A stretch of DNA of 55,941 bases, taken from NCBI GenBank assembly GCA_024222455.1, contig JAAEPD010000624.1, forward strand, positions 1 through 55,941, read 5' to 3'. This document shows, in pieces, positions 17,441-25,100 of this stretch (the stretch's first letter is position 1; every line of letters starts with the position of its first letter). The position numbers and the translations under genes are program-made. A model generated the notes under the pieces. It was given only the letters and a program-made list of their open reading frames with translations, had not been told where the DNA came from and did not search any database. The stretch comes from Aureispira sp. (GTDB lineage Bacteria; Bacteroidota; Bacteroidia; Chitinophagales; Saprospiraceae).

Positions 17441-17968
17441 ATGAATATGCAACGATTTACCATATCTGTTTTTACAGAAGATTTTATAGGATTACTCAAT
17501 AGAGTTAGTATTGTTTTTACGAGAAGGCATCTAAATATAGAGAGCATTACAGCCTCAGAAAGCGAAGTGAAGGGTGTGCATAGATATACGATTGTGCTAA
17601 GGACTACAGAGGAACAGGTTCAAAAAGTAGTGAAGCAATTGGAACGTTTGGTGGATGTCCTCAAAGCTTTTTATCATGCAAATGATGATACTATTTATCA
17701 AGAAATAGCATTGTACAAACTTAATACAGATGCTTTTAGTAGTGGAAATGCAGAAATGATTGTTCGTCAGCATCATGCAAGAATACTAAGTGTTACAAAA
17801 GATTATACCGTAATAGAAAAAACAGGGCATAAAGAAGATACACAAGCCTTATTTACAGATTTAGAAACTATTGGTGTTTTGGAGTTTGCCCGTTCAGGAA
17901 GAGTGTCTATCACTAAACCTATGAAATCGTTGGCAACTTATCTCAATGAGCTAGAAGCGCTCAATTAA
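17441..17968 (+). CDS. ilvN: Acetolactate synthase small (regulatory) subunit
   Basis: 175 aa, the usual size of IlvN/IlvH. An N-terminal ACT domain (RFTISVFTEDFIGLLNRVSI, then RRHLNIESITASESE) carries the valine-binding fold of the family, and a second conserved region follows after about residue 85. It activates the catalytic subunit and confers feedback inhibition. It is placed 15 bp after ilvB and 25 bp before ilvC. Start: ATGs at codons 1 and 3 (MNM) are equivalent in context; the first is used. Confidence 0.93.
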   Translation: MNMQRFTISVFTEDFIGLLNRVSIVFTRRHLNIESITASESEVKGVHRYTIVLRTTEEQVQKVVKQLERLVDVLKAFYHANDDTIYQEIALYKLNTDAFSSGNAEMIVRQHHARILSVTKDYTVIEKTGHKEDTQALFTDLETIGVLEFARSGRVSITKPMKSLATYLNELEALN

Positions 17969-17993
17969 TTCAACTTAAATTAAACTAATCAAA

Positions 17994-19034
17994 ATGGCTA
18001 AGTTAACATTTGGGACTGTAGAAGAAAATGTGGTTACACGATCAGAATTTCCATTGGATAAAGCATTGGAAATACTCAAAAATGAGACTATTGCAGTTAT
18101 TGGATATGGTGTGCAAGGACCAGGTCAGGCTTTGAATTTAAGAGATAATGGATTTAATGTATTGGTTGGGCAACGTGAGCAATCTAAGAGCTGGGACAAA
18201 GCCGTGCAAGATGGTTGGGTAGAGGGCGAAACGCTTTTGCCTATCAAGGAAGCTTGCCAAAAGGCTACAATTGTTATGTATTTGCTGTCTGATGCTGGTC
18301 AAATAGCGGCTTGGGATATGGTCAAAGAGCAATTGACAGCAGGTAAGTTGCTTTATTTCTCACATGGTTTTGGCGTTACTTATAGCGACCAAACTAATAT
18401 TATTCCTCCAAATGATATTGATGTTGTATTAGTTGCACCTAAAGGTTCTGGGACTTCTTTACGCAGATTATTTGTAGAGGGAAAGGGCTTGAACTCTAGT
18501 TATGCAGTTTATCAAGATGCTACAGGCAATGCTACCCAAAAAGCTTTGGCTTTAGGCATTGGAATTGGTTCTGGCTATTTGTTTGAGACCAGTTTTAAGA
18601 AAGAGGTATACTCTGATTTGACAGGAGAGCGAGGTGTCCTAATGGGAGCTTTAGCTGGCTTGTTTGAGGCGCAATATCATGTGTTGCGCAAGAATGGACA
18701 TTCTCCATCAGAGGCTTTTAATGAAACAGTAGAAGAACTGACTCAAAGTTTAATGCCTTTGGTAGCAGAGAATGGTATGGATTGGATGTTTGCAAACACT
18801 TCAACTACTGCACAAAGAGGTGCTTTGGATTGGAAAAACAAATTTAGAGATTTGAATATTCCTCTTTTTGAGACATTATACGACAGTGTAGCAACAGGTA
18901 AGGAAGCAGCTATTGTAATTGATGCAAATAAAAAAGATGACTATAGAGTAGGCTTGGAACAAGAATTAGCAGAGATTAATGCTAGTGAACTTTGGCAAGC
19001 AGGAAAAACAGTTAGAGAGCTAAGAGCAAATTAA
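17994..19034 (+). CDS. ilvC: Ketol-acid reductoisomerase (fungal/Bacteroidota-like)
   Basis: 346 aa. It converts acetolactate or acetohydroxybutyrate to dihydroxy acids with NAD(P)H and Mg2+. The Rossmann motif is G-Y-G-V-Q-G-P-G near 38-45. Conserved catalytic segments include YFSHGFGV, VAPKGSGTSLR, SDLTGERGVLMG (Mg ligands Asp and Glu) and HSPSEAFNETVEE. The sequence resembles the fungal mitochondrial enzyme (NLRDNG near 48, SSYAV, STTAQRGALDW near the end) more than enterobacterial IlvC, a known feature of Bacteroidota-type enzymes. Length places it in class I. Last gene of the tight ilvEDBNC run. Confidence 0.95.
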   Translation: MAKLTFGTVEENVVTRSEFPLDKALEILKNETIAVIGYGVQGPGQALNLRDNGFNVLVGQREQSKSWDKAVQDGWVEGETLLPIKEACQKATIVMYLLSDAGQIAAWDMVKEQLTAGKLLYFSHGFGVTYSDQTNIIPPNDIDVVLVAPKGSGTSLRRLFVEGKGLNSSYAVYQDATGNATQKALALGIGIGSGYLFETSFKKEVYSDLTGERGVLMGALAGLFEAQYHVLRKNGHSPSEAFNETVEELTQSLMPLVAENGMDWMFANTSTTAQRGALDWKNKFRDLNIPLFETLYDSVATGKEAAIVIDANKKDDYRVGLEQELAEINASELWQAGKTVRELRAN

Positions 19035-19102
19035 TAACTCCTTCTTAGATAGTTTTATTAGAGTTGATTTTCTGGTTAAAAATCGACTGTTTGATGATGA
19101 TT

Positions 19103-19175
19103 GAGGAATTGAGTATAGTTTATAGAGTGGTTCTCTGTGGATGATAATATACTCAGTTCCTCTTATTTTTTATTT
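19103..19175 (+). terminator. Long hairpin between ilvC and ilvA
   Basis: GAGGAATTGAGTATA (19103-19117) pairs with TATACTCAGTTCCTC (19148-19162), 15 pairs including one G-U, followed by TTATTTTTTATTT. It can end the ilvEDBNC transcript or act as a partial terminator or attenuator for ilvA, which begins about 20 bp later. A TTG-N19-ACTGTTTG sequence just upstream is a poor match to a promoter. Confidence 0.68.
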
Positions 19176-19192
19176 AGGATCAATCAGATATA

Positions 19193-20455
19193 ATGGAAAC
19201 CTTGACTTGTTATCGTCCAAAGTTGGAGAATATACAGAAGGCTCATGAGCTTTTGAAAACAGTTGTATTGAACACTCCAACTGAAAAGCACAGAGGGTAT
19301 TCTGAAAAGTATAATGCAGAAATTTATTTTAAGCGAGAAGACTTACAATTAGTTCGTTCTTATAAACTTAGAGGTGCTTACAATAAGATCTGTTCATTGT
19401 CATCTACTTCTCTGGAAAATGGAGTTGTCTGTGCTAGTGCAGGGAATCATGCACAAGGTGTGGCCTATGCTTGTCGTCAATTAGAAGTACATGCTTGTAT
19501 TTTTATGCCTATCACTACTCCTCAACAGAAGGTATTGCAAGTTCGGATGTTTGGAGGTCAGTTTGTAGAAGTTGTATTGTTGGGAGATACCTTTGATGAT
19601 AGTTTGAAGGCTGCTAAAAGTTATGGAGAAGAGAAACAGGCTATATTTATACATCCTTTTGATGACCCCAAAATAATAGAAGGGCAAGCAACCGTAGCTT
19701 GCGAAATCCTAGATGCTAAGATTGGTAATATAGATATATTAATCCTGCCTATTGGCGGAGGTGGCTTAGCTGCAGGAGTTTCTTCTGTTTTTAAGCTACT
19801 CAGTCCCAATACTAAAATTATTGGAGTAGAGCCAGCTGGTGCAGCCTCTATGGACCATGCTTTGCAGGAAGGAGTACCCAAAGCATTATCTTCTGTAGAT
19901 AAGTTTATAGATGGAGCTGCTGTGAAATGTGTAGGAGCTTTAACTTTTGATGTTTGCAAGAGTACTTTAGATCAAGTTATTGCTATTCCAGAAGGATTGG
20001 TTTGTAAGACTATGTTACAGCTATACAATGAATATGCTATGGTTGTAGAACCAGCTGGAGCCTTGAGTTTGGCTGCATTAGAATTATTGAAAACTGAGGT
20101 AAAAGGTAAACGAGTTGTTTGTATTGTGAGTGGTGGGAATAACGATATTTCGAGAACAGAAGAAATTAGAGAACGAGCATTGTTGTATGAAGAACTCAAG
20201 CACTATTTTATTGTCAATTTTCCGCAGCGAGCAGGTGCTTTACGAGAGTTTGTAATAGAGGTTTTGGGAGAGACAGATAATATTGTTTATTTCCAATATA
20301 CTCGAAAAAATAATCGAGAAAAAGGTCCTGCAGTAGTTGGAATAGAGTTGAAACAAGCAGAAGATTTAGCTCCTTTATTGGAGCGAATGAAGGCTAATAA
20401 TAATTTTGGTCAGCACTTGAATGAACAACCTGATTTATTCCATTTTTTGGTGTAA
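19193..20455 (+). CDS. ilvA: Threonine ammonia-lyase (threonine dehydratase)
   Basis: 420 aa PLP enzyme that makes 2-oxobutyrate from threonine, the first step toward isoleucine. The PLP lysine is Lys58 in SYKLRGAYNKI. The phosphate-binding glycine loop is GGGGLAAGVSS, and the SAGNHAQGVAYACR block is intact. The C-terminal 85 residues form one ACT-like regulatory region (HYFIVNFPQRAGALREFV), as in the short one-ACT type, so feedback by isoleucine is likely. It is separated from ilvC by 158 bp containing a strong hairpin, so it may be expressed at a different level from the rest of the operon. Confidence 0.93.
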   Translation: METLTCYRPKLENIQKAHELLKTVVLNTPTEKHRGYSEKYNAEIYFKREDLQLVRSYKLRGAYNKICSLSSTSLENGVVCASAGNHAQGVAYACRQLEVHACIFMPITTPQQKVLQVRMFGGQFVEVVLLGDTFDDSLKAAKSYGEEKQAIFIHPFDDPKIIEGQATVACEILDAKIGNIDILILPIGGGGLAAGVSSVFKLLSPNTKIIGVEPAGAASMDHALQEGVPKALSSVDKFIDGAAVKCVGALTFDVCKSTLDQVIAIPEGLVCKTMLQLYNEYAMVVEPAGALSLAALELLKTEVKGKRVVCIVSGGNNDISRTEEIRERALLYEELKHYFIVNFPQRAGALREFVIEVLGETDNIVYFQYTRKNNREKGPAVVGIELKQAEDLAPLLERMKANNNFGQHLNEQPDLFHFLV

Positions 20456-20466
20456 TATTTATTCTA

Positions 20467-20503
20467 AAAGATGCTGTTAGGAGATTTGCCTAACAGCATC
20501 TTT
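20467..20503. terminator. Bidirectional terminator between ilvA and gpmI
   Basis: A perfect 15-bp stem, AAAGATGCTGTTAGG (20467-20481) and CCTAACAGCATCTTT (20489-20503), with a 7-nt loop and T-rich sequence on both sides. It lies between two convergent genes and can stop transcripts from both strands. Confidence 0.88.
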
Positions 20504-20515
20504 CTATAGCTTTTT

Positions 20516-22075
20516 TTAAGCTTCTACATTCTCATTAATAGCACTAACCAAAACATCACCATTCATTTCTGGAGAAGGCGCTATATCCATTAGTTTGAGT
20601 AGCGTTGGTGCTATGTCGGCCAGTTTACCATCATGTATTTGCATATTGCTGGTGTCATTAGCCAATAAAAATACAGGCACAGGATTAGTTGTATGTGCAG
20701 TATGAGGAGAACCATCTGGATTAATCATATAATCAGAATTACCATGATCTGCTATTATGATAATTGCATAATTATGTTCCAAAAGGGTAGTCGTTAGGCG
20801 TTGTACACAGCCATCAACTGTCTCAGCAGCTTTCATAGCAGCCTCAAAAACACCTGTATGACCAACCATGTCTGTATTTGCATAGTTTAGACAGATAAAA
20901 TCAGGAGCATCTTGAGCAACTTCAGCTAAGATACGTTCTGTAATTTCATTAGCACTCATTTCTGGTTGTAAATCGTAGGTCGCTACCTTTGGTGAAGGAA
21001 TGATTGCTCTACGTTCTTCTTCAAATTCATCTTCTCGACCACCTGAAAAGAAAAAGGTAACATGTGGATATTTCTCTGTTTCAGCGATACGTATTTGACT
21101 ACGATTATTTTGAGCCAAAACTTCCCCTAAGGTGTTTTTTAGATCGTCTTTTTCAAAGAAAACTTTTACTCCTTCAAAGTTTTCATCATATTTGGTCATT
21201 GTACAATAATACAAATCAAGTTTTTGCATGTTCTGCTCTGGAAAATCAGCTTGTGTCAGTGCAGTGCTAATTTGGCGACAGCGATCTGTCCGAAAGTTAA
21301 AACATAAGACAACATCACCTGCTTGAATACTTGTTAAGGCTTGTCCTTTATCATTGCTGCAAACAATAGGCTTGATGAATTCATCCGTAACTCCGTTGTC
21401 ATAAGAGGCTTGCAATGCAGCTATTGGGTCTTGGGTAGGAGAGCCTTTTCCGTGCACCAACATATCATAAGCCAACTGAATCCGTTCCCAACGCTTGTCT
21501 CTATCCATGGCATAATAACGACCAATAACAGAAGCGATTTGAACATTACTATCTTTGATATGATTTTGTAAATCTGTTAGGTAAGGAACACCACCTTCAG
21601 GGTCTGTATCACGACCATCCATAAAGGCATGTATAAATACATTAGGCAGCTCATATTGTTCTGTAATATCACAAAGCGCTTTCAAATGATTGATGTGTGA
21701 ATGTACTCCACCATCTGAAACTAATCCCATTAAATGAACTGTTTTGCCTTGCTCTTTTGCATAAGCAAAGGCATCTTGAAGTACCTTTATTTTTTCTAAT
21801 TCCTTGTCTTTTATAGCATTGTTGATACGCACCAACTCCTGATAAACTACTCTTCCTGCACCAATATTGAGGTGGCCTACTTCTGAGTTACCCATTTGAC
21901 CTTCTGGTAAGCCAACTGCTTCTCCTGAAGTTTGCAATTCTGCATTAGGATATTTGGAGTATAAACTATCTACAAATGGTGTGTTACCCTGAGCTATGGC
22001 ACTGACTTTAGGGTCTGGACCATGTCCCCAACCATCTAAAATTAGGAGGGCTGTTTTTTCGAAATTACTTAACAT
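20516..22075 (-). CDS. gpmI: 2,3-bisphosphoglycerate-independent phosphoglycerate mutase
   Basis: 519 aa alkaline-phosphatase-superfamily enzyme of glycolysis that interconverts 3- and 2-phosphoglycerate using Mn2+. Visible features are the metal-binding LLILDGWGHG start, catalytic Ser64 in QMGNSEVGHLNIGAG, HAFMDGRDTDP near 150, the ADHGNSDYM and HTAHTTNPVP blocks near the C-terminus and NYANTDMVGHTG. Length is typical. It is a single minus-strand gene with its own promoter and shares a terminator with ilvA. Confidence 0.96.
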   Translation of the reverse strand: MLSNFEKTALLILDGWGHGPDPKVSAIAQGNTPFVDSLYSKYPNAELQTSGEAVGLPEGQMGNSEVGHLNIGAGRVVYQELVRINNAIKDKELEKIKVLQDAFAYAKEQGKTVHLMGLVSDGGVHSHINHLKALCDITEQYELPNVFIHAFMDGRDTDPEGGVPYLTDLQNHIKDSNVQIASVIGRYYAMDRDKRWERIQLAYDMLVHGKGSPTQDPIAALQASYDNGVTDEFIKPIVCSNDKGQALTSIQAGDVVLCFNFRTDRCRQISTALTQADFPEQNMQKLDLYYCTMTKYDENFEGVKVFFEKDDLKNTLGEVLAQNNRSQIRIAETEKYPHVTFFFSGGREDEFEEERRAIIPSPKVATYDLQPEMSANEITERILAEVAQDAPDFICLNYANTDMVGHTGVFEAAMKAAETVDGCVQRLTTTLLEHNYAIIIIADHGNSDYMINPDGSPHTAHTTNPVPVFLLANDTSNMQIHDGKLADIAPTLLKLMDIAPSPEMNGDVLVSAINENVEA

Positions 22076-22111
22076 GATTTTGTTGTGTTGGTTCTGATGT
22101 TTTAATGTTTG

Positions 22112-22143
22112 TAAAGATACAAAAAACCGAAATAGCTTCCCAA
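22112..22143 (-). promoter_or_regulatory. Probable gpmI promoter
   Basis: On the minus strand, TTG (22143-22141), 21 bp, then TATCTTTA (22119-22112), one base off the TAnnTTTG consensus. It leaves a leader of about 30 nt before the gpmI ATG. Confidence 0.5.
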
Positions 22144-22268
22144 GTATTAATGAAATCTCCTTGAAATTTAGATGAAATATTAAGTGAGATAGTCACAAAA
22201 AAAATATTATGATAACAAATATCTGTGAATCAAATAGATAAATAAAACAGCACTATGTTTATTTGAAC

Positions 22269-22282
22269 TAAGTCTAAATAAA
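22269..22282 (-). promoter_or_regulatory. Upstream copy of TTTATTTAGACTTA (possible Fur-like operator)
   Basis: The minus strand reads TTTATTTAGACTTA here. The same 14-mer lies on the plus strand at 22325-22338. Together they bracket the imelysin promoter, with this copy immediately upstream of the -33 element. The extended site (TTAGA-N5-TTCAA) is an imperfect palindrome, as in Fur-type boxes. Confidence 0.55.
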
Positions 22283-22283
22283 G

Positions 22284-22314
22284 TTTGAAAATGTAAATTC
22301 TTTGCATAGGTTTG
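22284..22314 (+). promoter_or_regulatory. Promoter of the imelysin operon
   Basis: TTTG (22284-22287), 19 bp, TAGGTTTG (22307-22314): an exact Bacteroidota promoter. Transcription would start near 22321, directly before the downstream 14-mer. Confidence 0.72.
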
Positions 22315-22324
22315 TGGCTGTAAT

Positions 22325-22338
22325 TTTATTTAGACTTA
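22325..22338 (+). promoter_or_regulatory. Downstream copy of TTTATTTAGACTTA (possible Fur-like operator)
   Basis: Second copy of the 14-mer, inverted relative to 22269-22282. It lies just after the predicted transcription start, where a bound repressor would block initiation. The extended form TTAGA-N5-TCTTA is an imperfect palindrome. Confidence 0.55.
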
Positions 22339-22353
22339 ATCTTATTAAAAAGA

Positions 22354-23568
22354 ATGAAACAAACTATGAAACACCTGACTTATTTACTGATGGGGGCATT
22401 AGTAACCTTATCTGCATGTACTAAAGAGAAGAAAATAAAGACCCTTAAAGATGAAGTAGTTACTAACTATGCAGACTTAGTTTATGCTAGTTATGAGGAT
22501 AGCTATGATAAAGCTGTTGAACTTAAAACAGCAGTTAATACCTTGGTTGCTACTCCTACACAAACTAATTTTAATGCAGCTAAGACTGCTTGGAAGGCTG
22601 CTAGAGAGCCTTATGGGCAAACAGAAGCTTATCGTTTTTACGATGGACCTATTGATGATGCAGATGGTCCTGAAGGTGATTTGAACGCTTGGCCATTAGA
22701 TGAAAATTATATTGACTATGTTAGAGATGGCTCAGGAGGTACAGTTAATAATGGTATCATTGGAGATGTGACAAATCATCCTATTATTAATAAAACAACA
22801 ATAGCCGCATTAAATGAAAAGGGAGGAGAGAAAAATATTAGTATCGGATACCATGCTATAGAGTTTTTATTGTGGGGGCAAGATCACCTAGATGTAAATG
22901 TAAATGCAGGTCAAGGCGGAGATCGTCTATATACAGATTATACCAGCACTGCTGCAAATTATCAGCGTAGAGGCGAATATATAAATGCTTGTGCTGAATT
23001 GTTGGTGGAAACTTTGGCTGAGTTGAAGGCCGAGTGGGCAGATGGAGGATCTTATAGGACTTCTTTTTTAGCCTTAGATGCGGATGAAGCAATTACTAAA
23101 ATTTTGGCAGGTATTGGGATTTTAAGTAAGTCAGAATTGGCTGGAGAGCGTATGTTTGTAGCATTAGAAGCAAATGCTGCTGATAACCCTCAAGAAGATG
23201 AACATTCTTGTTTTGCCGATAATACGCACCGTGATATTATCACAAACGCTCAAGGGATTAATAATGTGTTGGCAGGTGTTTATGTTAATTCAGCAGGAAC
23301 TACAATAGGCGATGCAGATAAATCTATTCTTAAATTATTGGAAGAAATAGATGAAGATCAGGCTGCTAGTTTATCAGCTGCAATGGCTGATGCCATGACT
23401 AAAGTTAATGCAATTCCTACACCTTTTGATAAGTATGTAACAGAAGAAACTGTCAGCAGTAATGGCCCAATCTTACAAGCTATTAATGCACTTAGAACTC
23501 AGGGGGATAATATAGCAGAAACAGCTACAGCTTTAGGTTTAACAATTAGTACAGATTTACCAGAGTAG
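22354..23568 (+). CDS. Imelysin-family lipoprotein (iron-related, IrpA-like)
   Basis: 404 aa. A lipoprotein signal with Cys at about residue 22 (LVTLSAC) anchors it at the envelope. The imelysin core begins near residue 35. The signature GxHxxE is present as GYHAIEFLLWGQD, with His167 and Glu170, and an upstream W-x-x-A-R-E-P-Y helix (about 80-87) is typical of the first imelysin repeat. Imelysin proteins are linked to iron acquisition in other bacteria, but their ligand is not firmly known. It is followed by a di-haem oxidoreductase and a second imelysin. Its promoter is flanked by inverted 14-mers that look like iron-regulator sites. Alternative start at Met5 (MKHLTYL). Confidence 0.9.
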   Translation: MKQTMKHLTYLLMGALVTLSACTKEKKIKTLKDEVVTNYADLVYASYEDSYDKAVELKTAVNTLVATPTQTNFNAAKTAWKAAREPYGQTEAYRFYDGPIDDADGPEGDLNAWPLDENYIDYVRDGSGGTVNNGIIGDVTNHPIINKTTIAALNEKGGEKNISIGYHAIEFLLWGQDHLDVNVNAGQGGDRLYTDYTSTAANYQRRGEYINACAELLVETLAELKAEWADGGSYRTSFLALDADEAITKILAGIGILSKSELAGERMFVALEANAADNPQEDEHSCFADNTHRDIITNAQGINNVLAGVYVNSAGTTIGDADKSILKLLEEIDEDQAASLSAAMADAMTKVNAIPTPFDKYVTEETVSSNGPILQAINALRTQGDNIAETATALGLTISTDLPE

Positions 23569-23608
23569 AATTTTTAGTTTAACAATTAATAGAGAATTAC
23601 TAGAATAG
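23532..23608 (+). repeat. Tandem duplication of the imelysin gene end (40-bp period)
   Basis: The last bases of the gene (AACAATTAGTACAGATTTAC then CAGAGTAG, 23541-23568) recur 40 bp later as AACAATTAATAGAGAATTAC then TAGAATAG (23581-23608), with 23 of 28 bases matching, and similarity continues to the left. It looks like a diverged local duplication lying outside the reading frame. Confidence 0.6.
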
Positions 23609-23632
23609 GGCTTTTGTTTTTCTAATTTTTCA

Positions 23633-23662
23633 GGAGATAGGTTGTTTGGAAAGCCTATCTCC
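23633..23662 (+). other. Hairpin between imelysin and di-haem oxidoreductase genes
   Basis: GGAGATAGG (23633-23641) and CCTATCTCC (23654-23662) form a perfect 9-bp stem. There is no T run after it, so it is more likely an mRNA-stabilising or processing element, or a weak terminator, than a full stop. Confidence 0.55.
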
Positions 23663-23682
23663 ATTCTTAAATTATATCTAAG

Positions 23683-25089
23683 ATGAATAATCAAATAGTT
23701 TTTAATACTATATTATGTTTTTGTTTAGCAGCTTTTTCGGGGTGTGTCAAGGAAAATACCTTAGTAGCAGAAGAAGGGGAAGAATATGCTGGTGGCGAAA
23801 CAACCGTGTTCAATACTTCTCGAAATGCTTTTAGTTTTCAAGCTCCAAACTTAGATGGAATGGAAGAACTGGAATTCTTTTCTGGAAACTCTTTTTTTAA
23901 TCAGAGTTGGGTTTCTGCCCCCGCCTCCACAAGTGCACGTGATGGTTTAGGGCCTATGTTTAACGCTTTAGCTTGTTCTGGATGCCATTTTAAGGATGGA
24001 AGAGGGCGTACACCTGCTTTTGAAGGGGAATTTGGACATGGGTTATTGATACGCTTGAGTATATCTGGAACAGATATCTATGGTGGAACCATTCCTGAAC
24101 CTACTTATGGCGGGCAGTTGGGAGACAACAGTGTCCCTAATGTGACCAAAGAAGGAACTATATCTATTATTTATACAGAGATATCAGGAACGTTTGAAGA
24201 TGGAACAAGCTATTCTTTGCGCAAGCCTACTTATGATATTATCAACCTAGGATATGGAGCAATGGATGCTGGTGTACAGATGTCGCCAAGAGTGGCTAAT
24301 CAGATAGTTGGATTAGGTTTATTAGAGGCGATTTCGGAGGCAGATATTTTAGCAAATGTAGATGAAAGTGATGCTGATGGAGATGGTATTTCAGGTAGGG
24401 CTAATCAAGTTCATAATCGTTCGGACAATAGCCTTCAGTTAGGACGCTTTGGGTGGAAATCTAATCAGCCTAATATTCGTCAACAAGTAGCAGGAGCATT
24501 TGTAGGTGATATGGGGATCACATCTAAGCTTTTTCCAGATGAGAATTGTACAGGTTCCCAAAATGATTGCAATAATGCGCCCAATGGCAATAATGTTAAT
24601 GGTTATGAGTTAGACGATGATATTCTAGATAGGGTAGTGCTTTATGTGGCTACTTTGGGAGTGCCAGGGAGACGAGATTGGACAAGCCAAGATGTACTAA
24701 AAGGAAAGCAATTATTTTTAGATGCAGGTTGCCAAAAATGTCATATTCAGAAATTTAAAACAGGCACACATCCAACATTTTCAGCCCTATCCCATCAAAC
24801 AATTTATCCATATACTGATTTATTGTTGCATGATATGGGAGAAGGGTTGGCAGATAATAGACCAGATTATAAAGCAGATGGACAAGAATGGAGGACTGCA
24901 CCATTGTGGGGCATTGGGCTAATCCCAACTGTTAATGATCATTCAGAGTTGTTGCATGATGGTCGTGCAAGAAATGTAAGCGAAGCTATTTTATGGCATG
25001 GAGGAGAATCGGAAAAATCTAAACAAGAGTTCTTGAAAATGACAGCTACAGAACGCGAACAATTAATTCAATTTGTAAACTCCTTATAA
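23683..25089 (+). CDS. Di-haem oxidoreductase-like (DUF1111) c-type cytochrome
   Basis: 468 aa. A lipoprotein-type signal (Cys21, AAFSGC) exports it. It carries two c-type haem motifs: CSGCH at 98-102 and CQKCH at 350-354. The architecture and segments such as GPMFNALACSGCHFKDGRGR, DADGDGISGRAN and LLHDGRARNVSEAILWHGGE match the thiol-oxidoreductase-like/di-haem oxidoreductase family, distantly related to MauG and bacterial di-haem peroxidases. It lies between two imelysin genes (114 bp after the first and 11 bp before the second). This linkage is common in bacteria and points to electron transfer coupled to metal handling at the envelope; the actual substrate is unknown. Confidence 0.9.
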   Translation: MNNQIVFNTILCFCLAAFSGCVKENTLVAEEGEEYAGGETTVFNTSRNAFSFQAPNLDGMEELEFFSGNSFFNQSWVSAPASTSARDGLGPMFNALACSGCHFKDGRGRTPAFEGEFGHGLLIRLSISGTDIYGGTIPEPTYGGQLGDNSVPNVTKEGTISIIYTEISGTFEDGTSYSLRKPTYDIINLGYGAMDAGVQMSPRVANQIVGLGLLEAISEADILANVDESDADGDGISGRANQVHNRSDNSLQLGRFGWKSNQPNIRQQVAGAFVGDMGITSKLFPDENCTGSQNDCNNAPNGNNVNGYELDDDILDRVVLYVATLGVPGRRDWTSQDVLKGKQLFLDAGCQKCHIQKFKTGTHPTFSALSHQTIYPYTDLLLHDMGEGLADNRPDYKADGQEWRTAPLWGIGLIPTVNDHSELLHDGRARNVSEAILWHGGESEKSKQEFLKMTATEREQLIQFVNSL

Positions 25090-25100
25090 TTCTAATAAAA

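Noticed and set aside
19094-19144. Possible second ilv leader peptide (MMIEELSIVYRVVLCG) within the ilvC-ilvA hairpin.
   Set aside because: It is rich in branched-chain residues, but has no ribosome-binding site and is embedded in the hairpin itself; a ribosome on it would open the stem, so the control logic does not work as ordinary attenuation.
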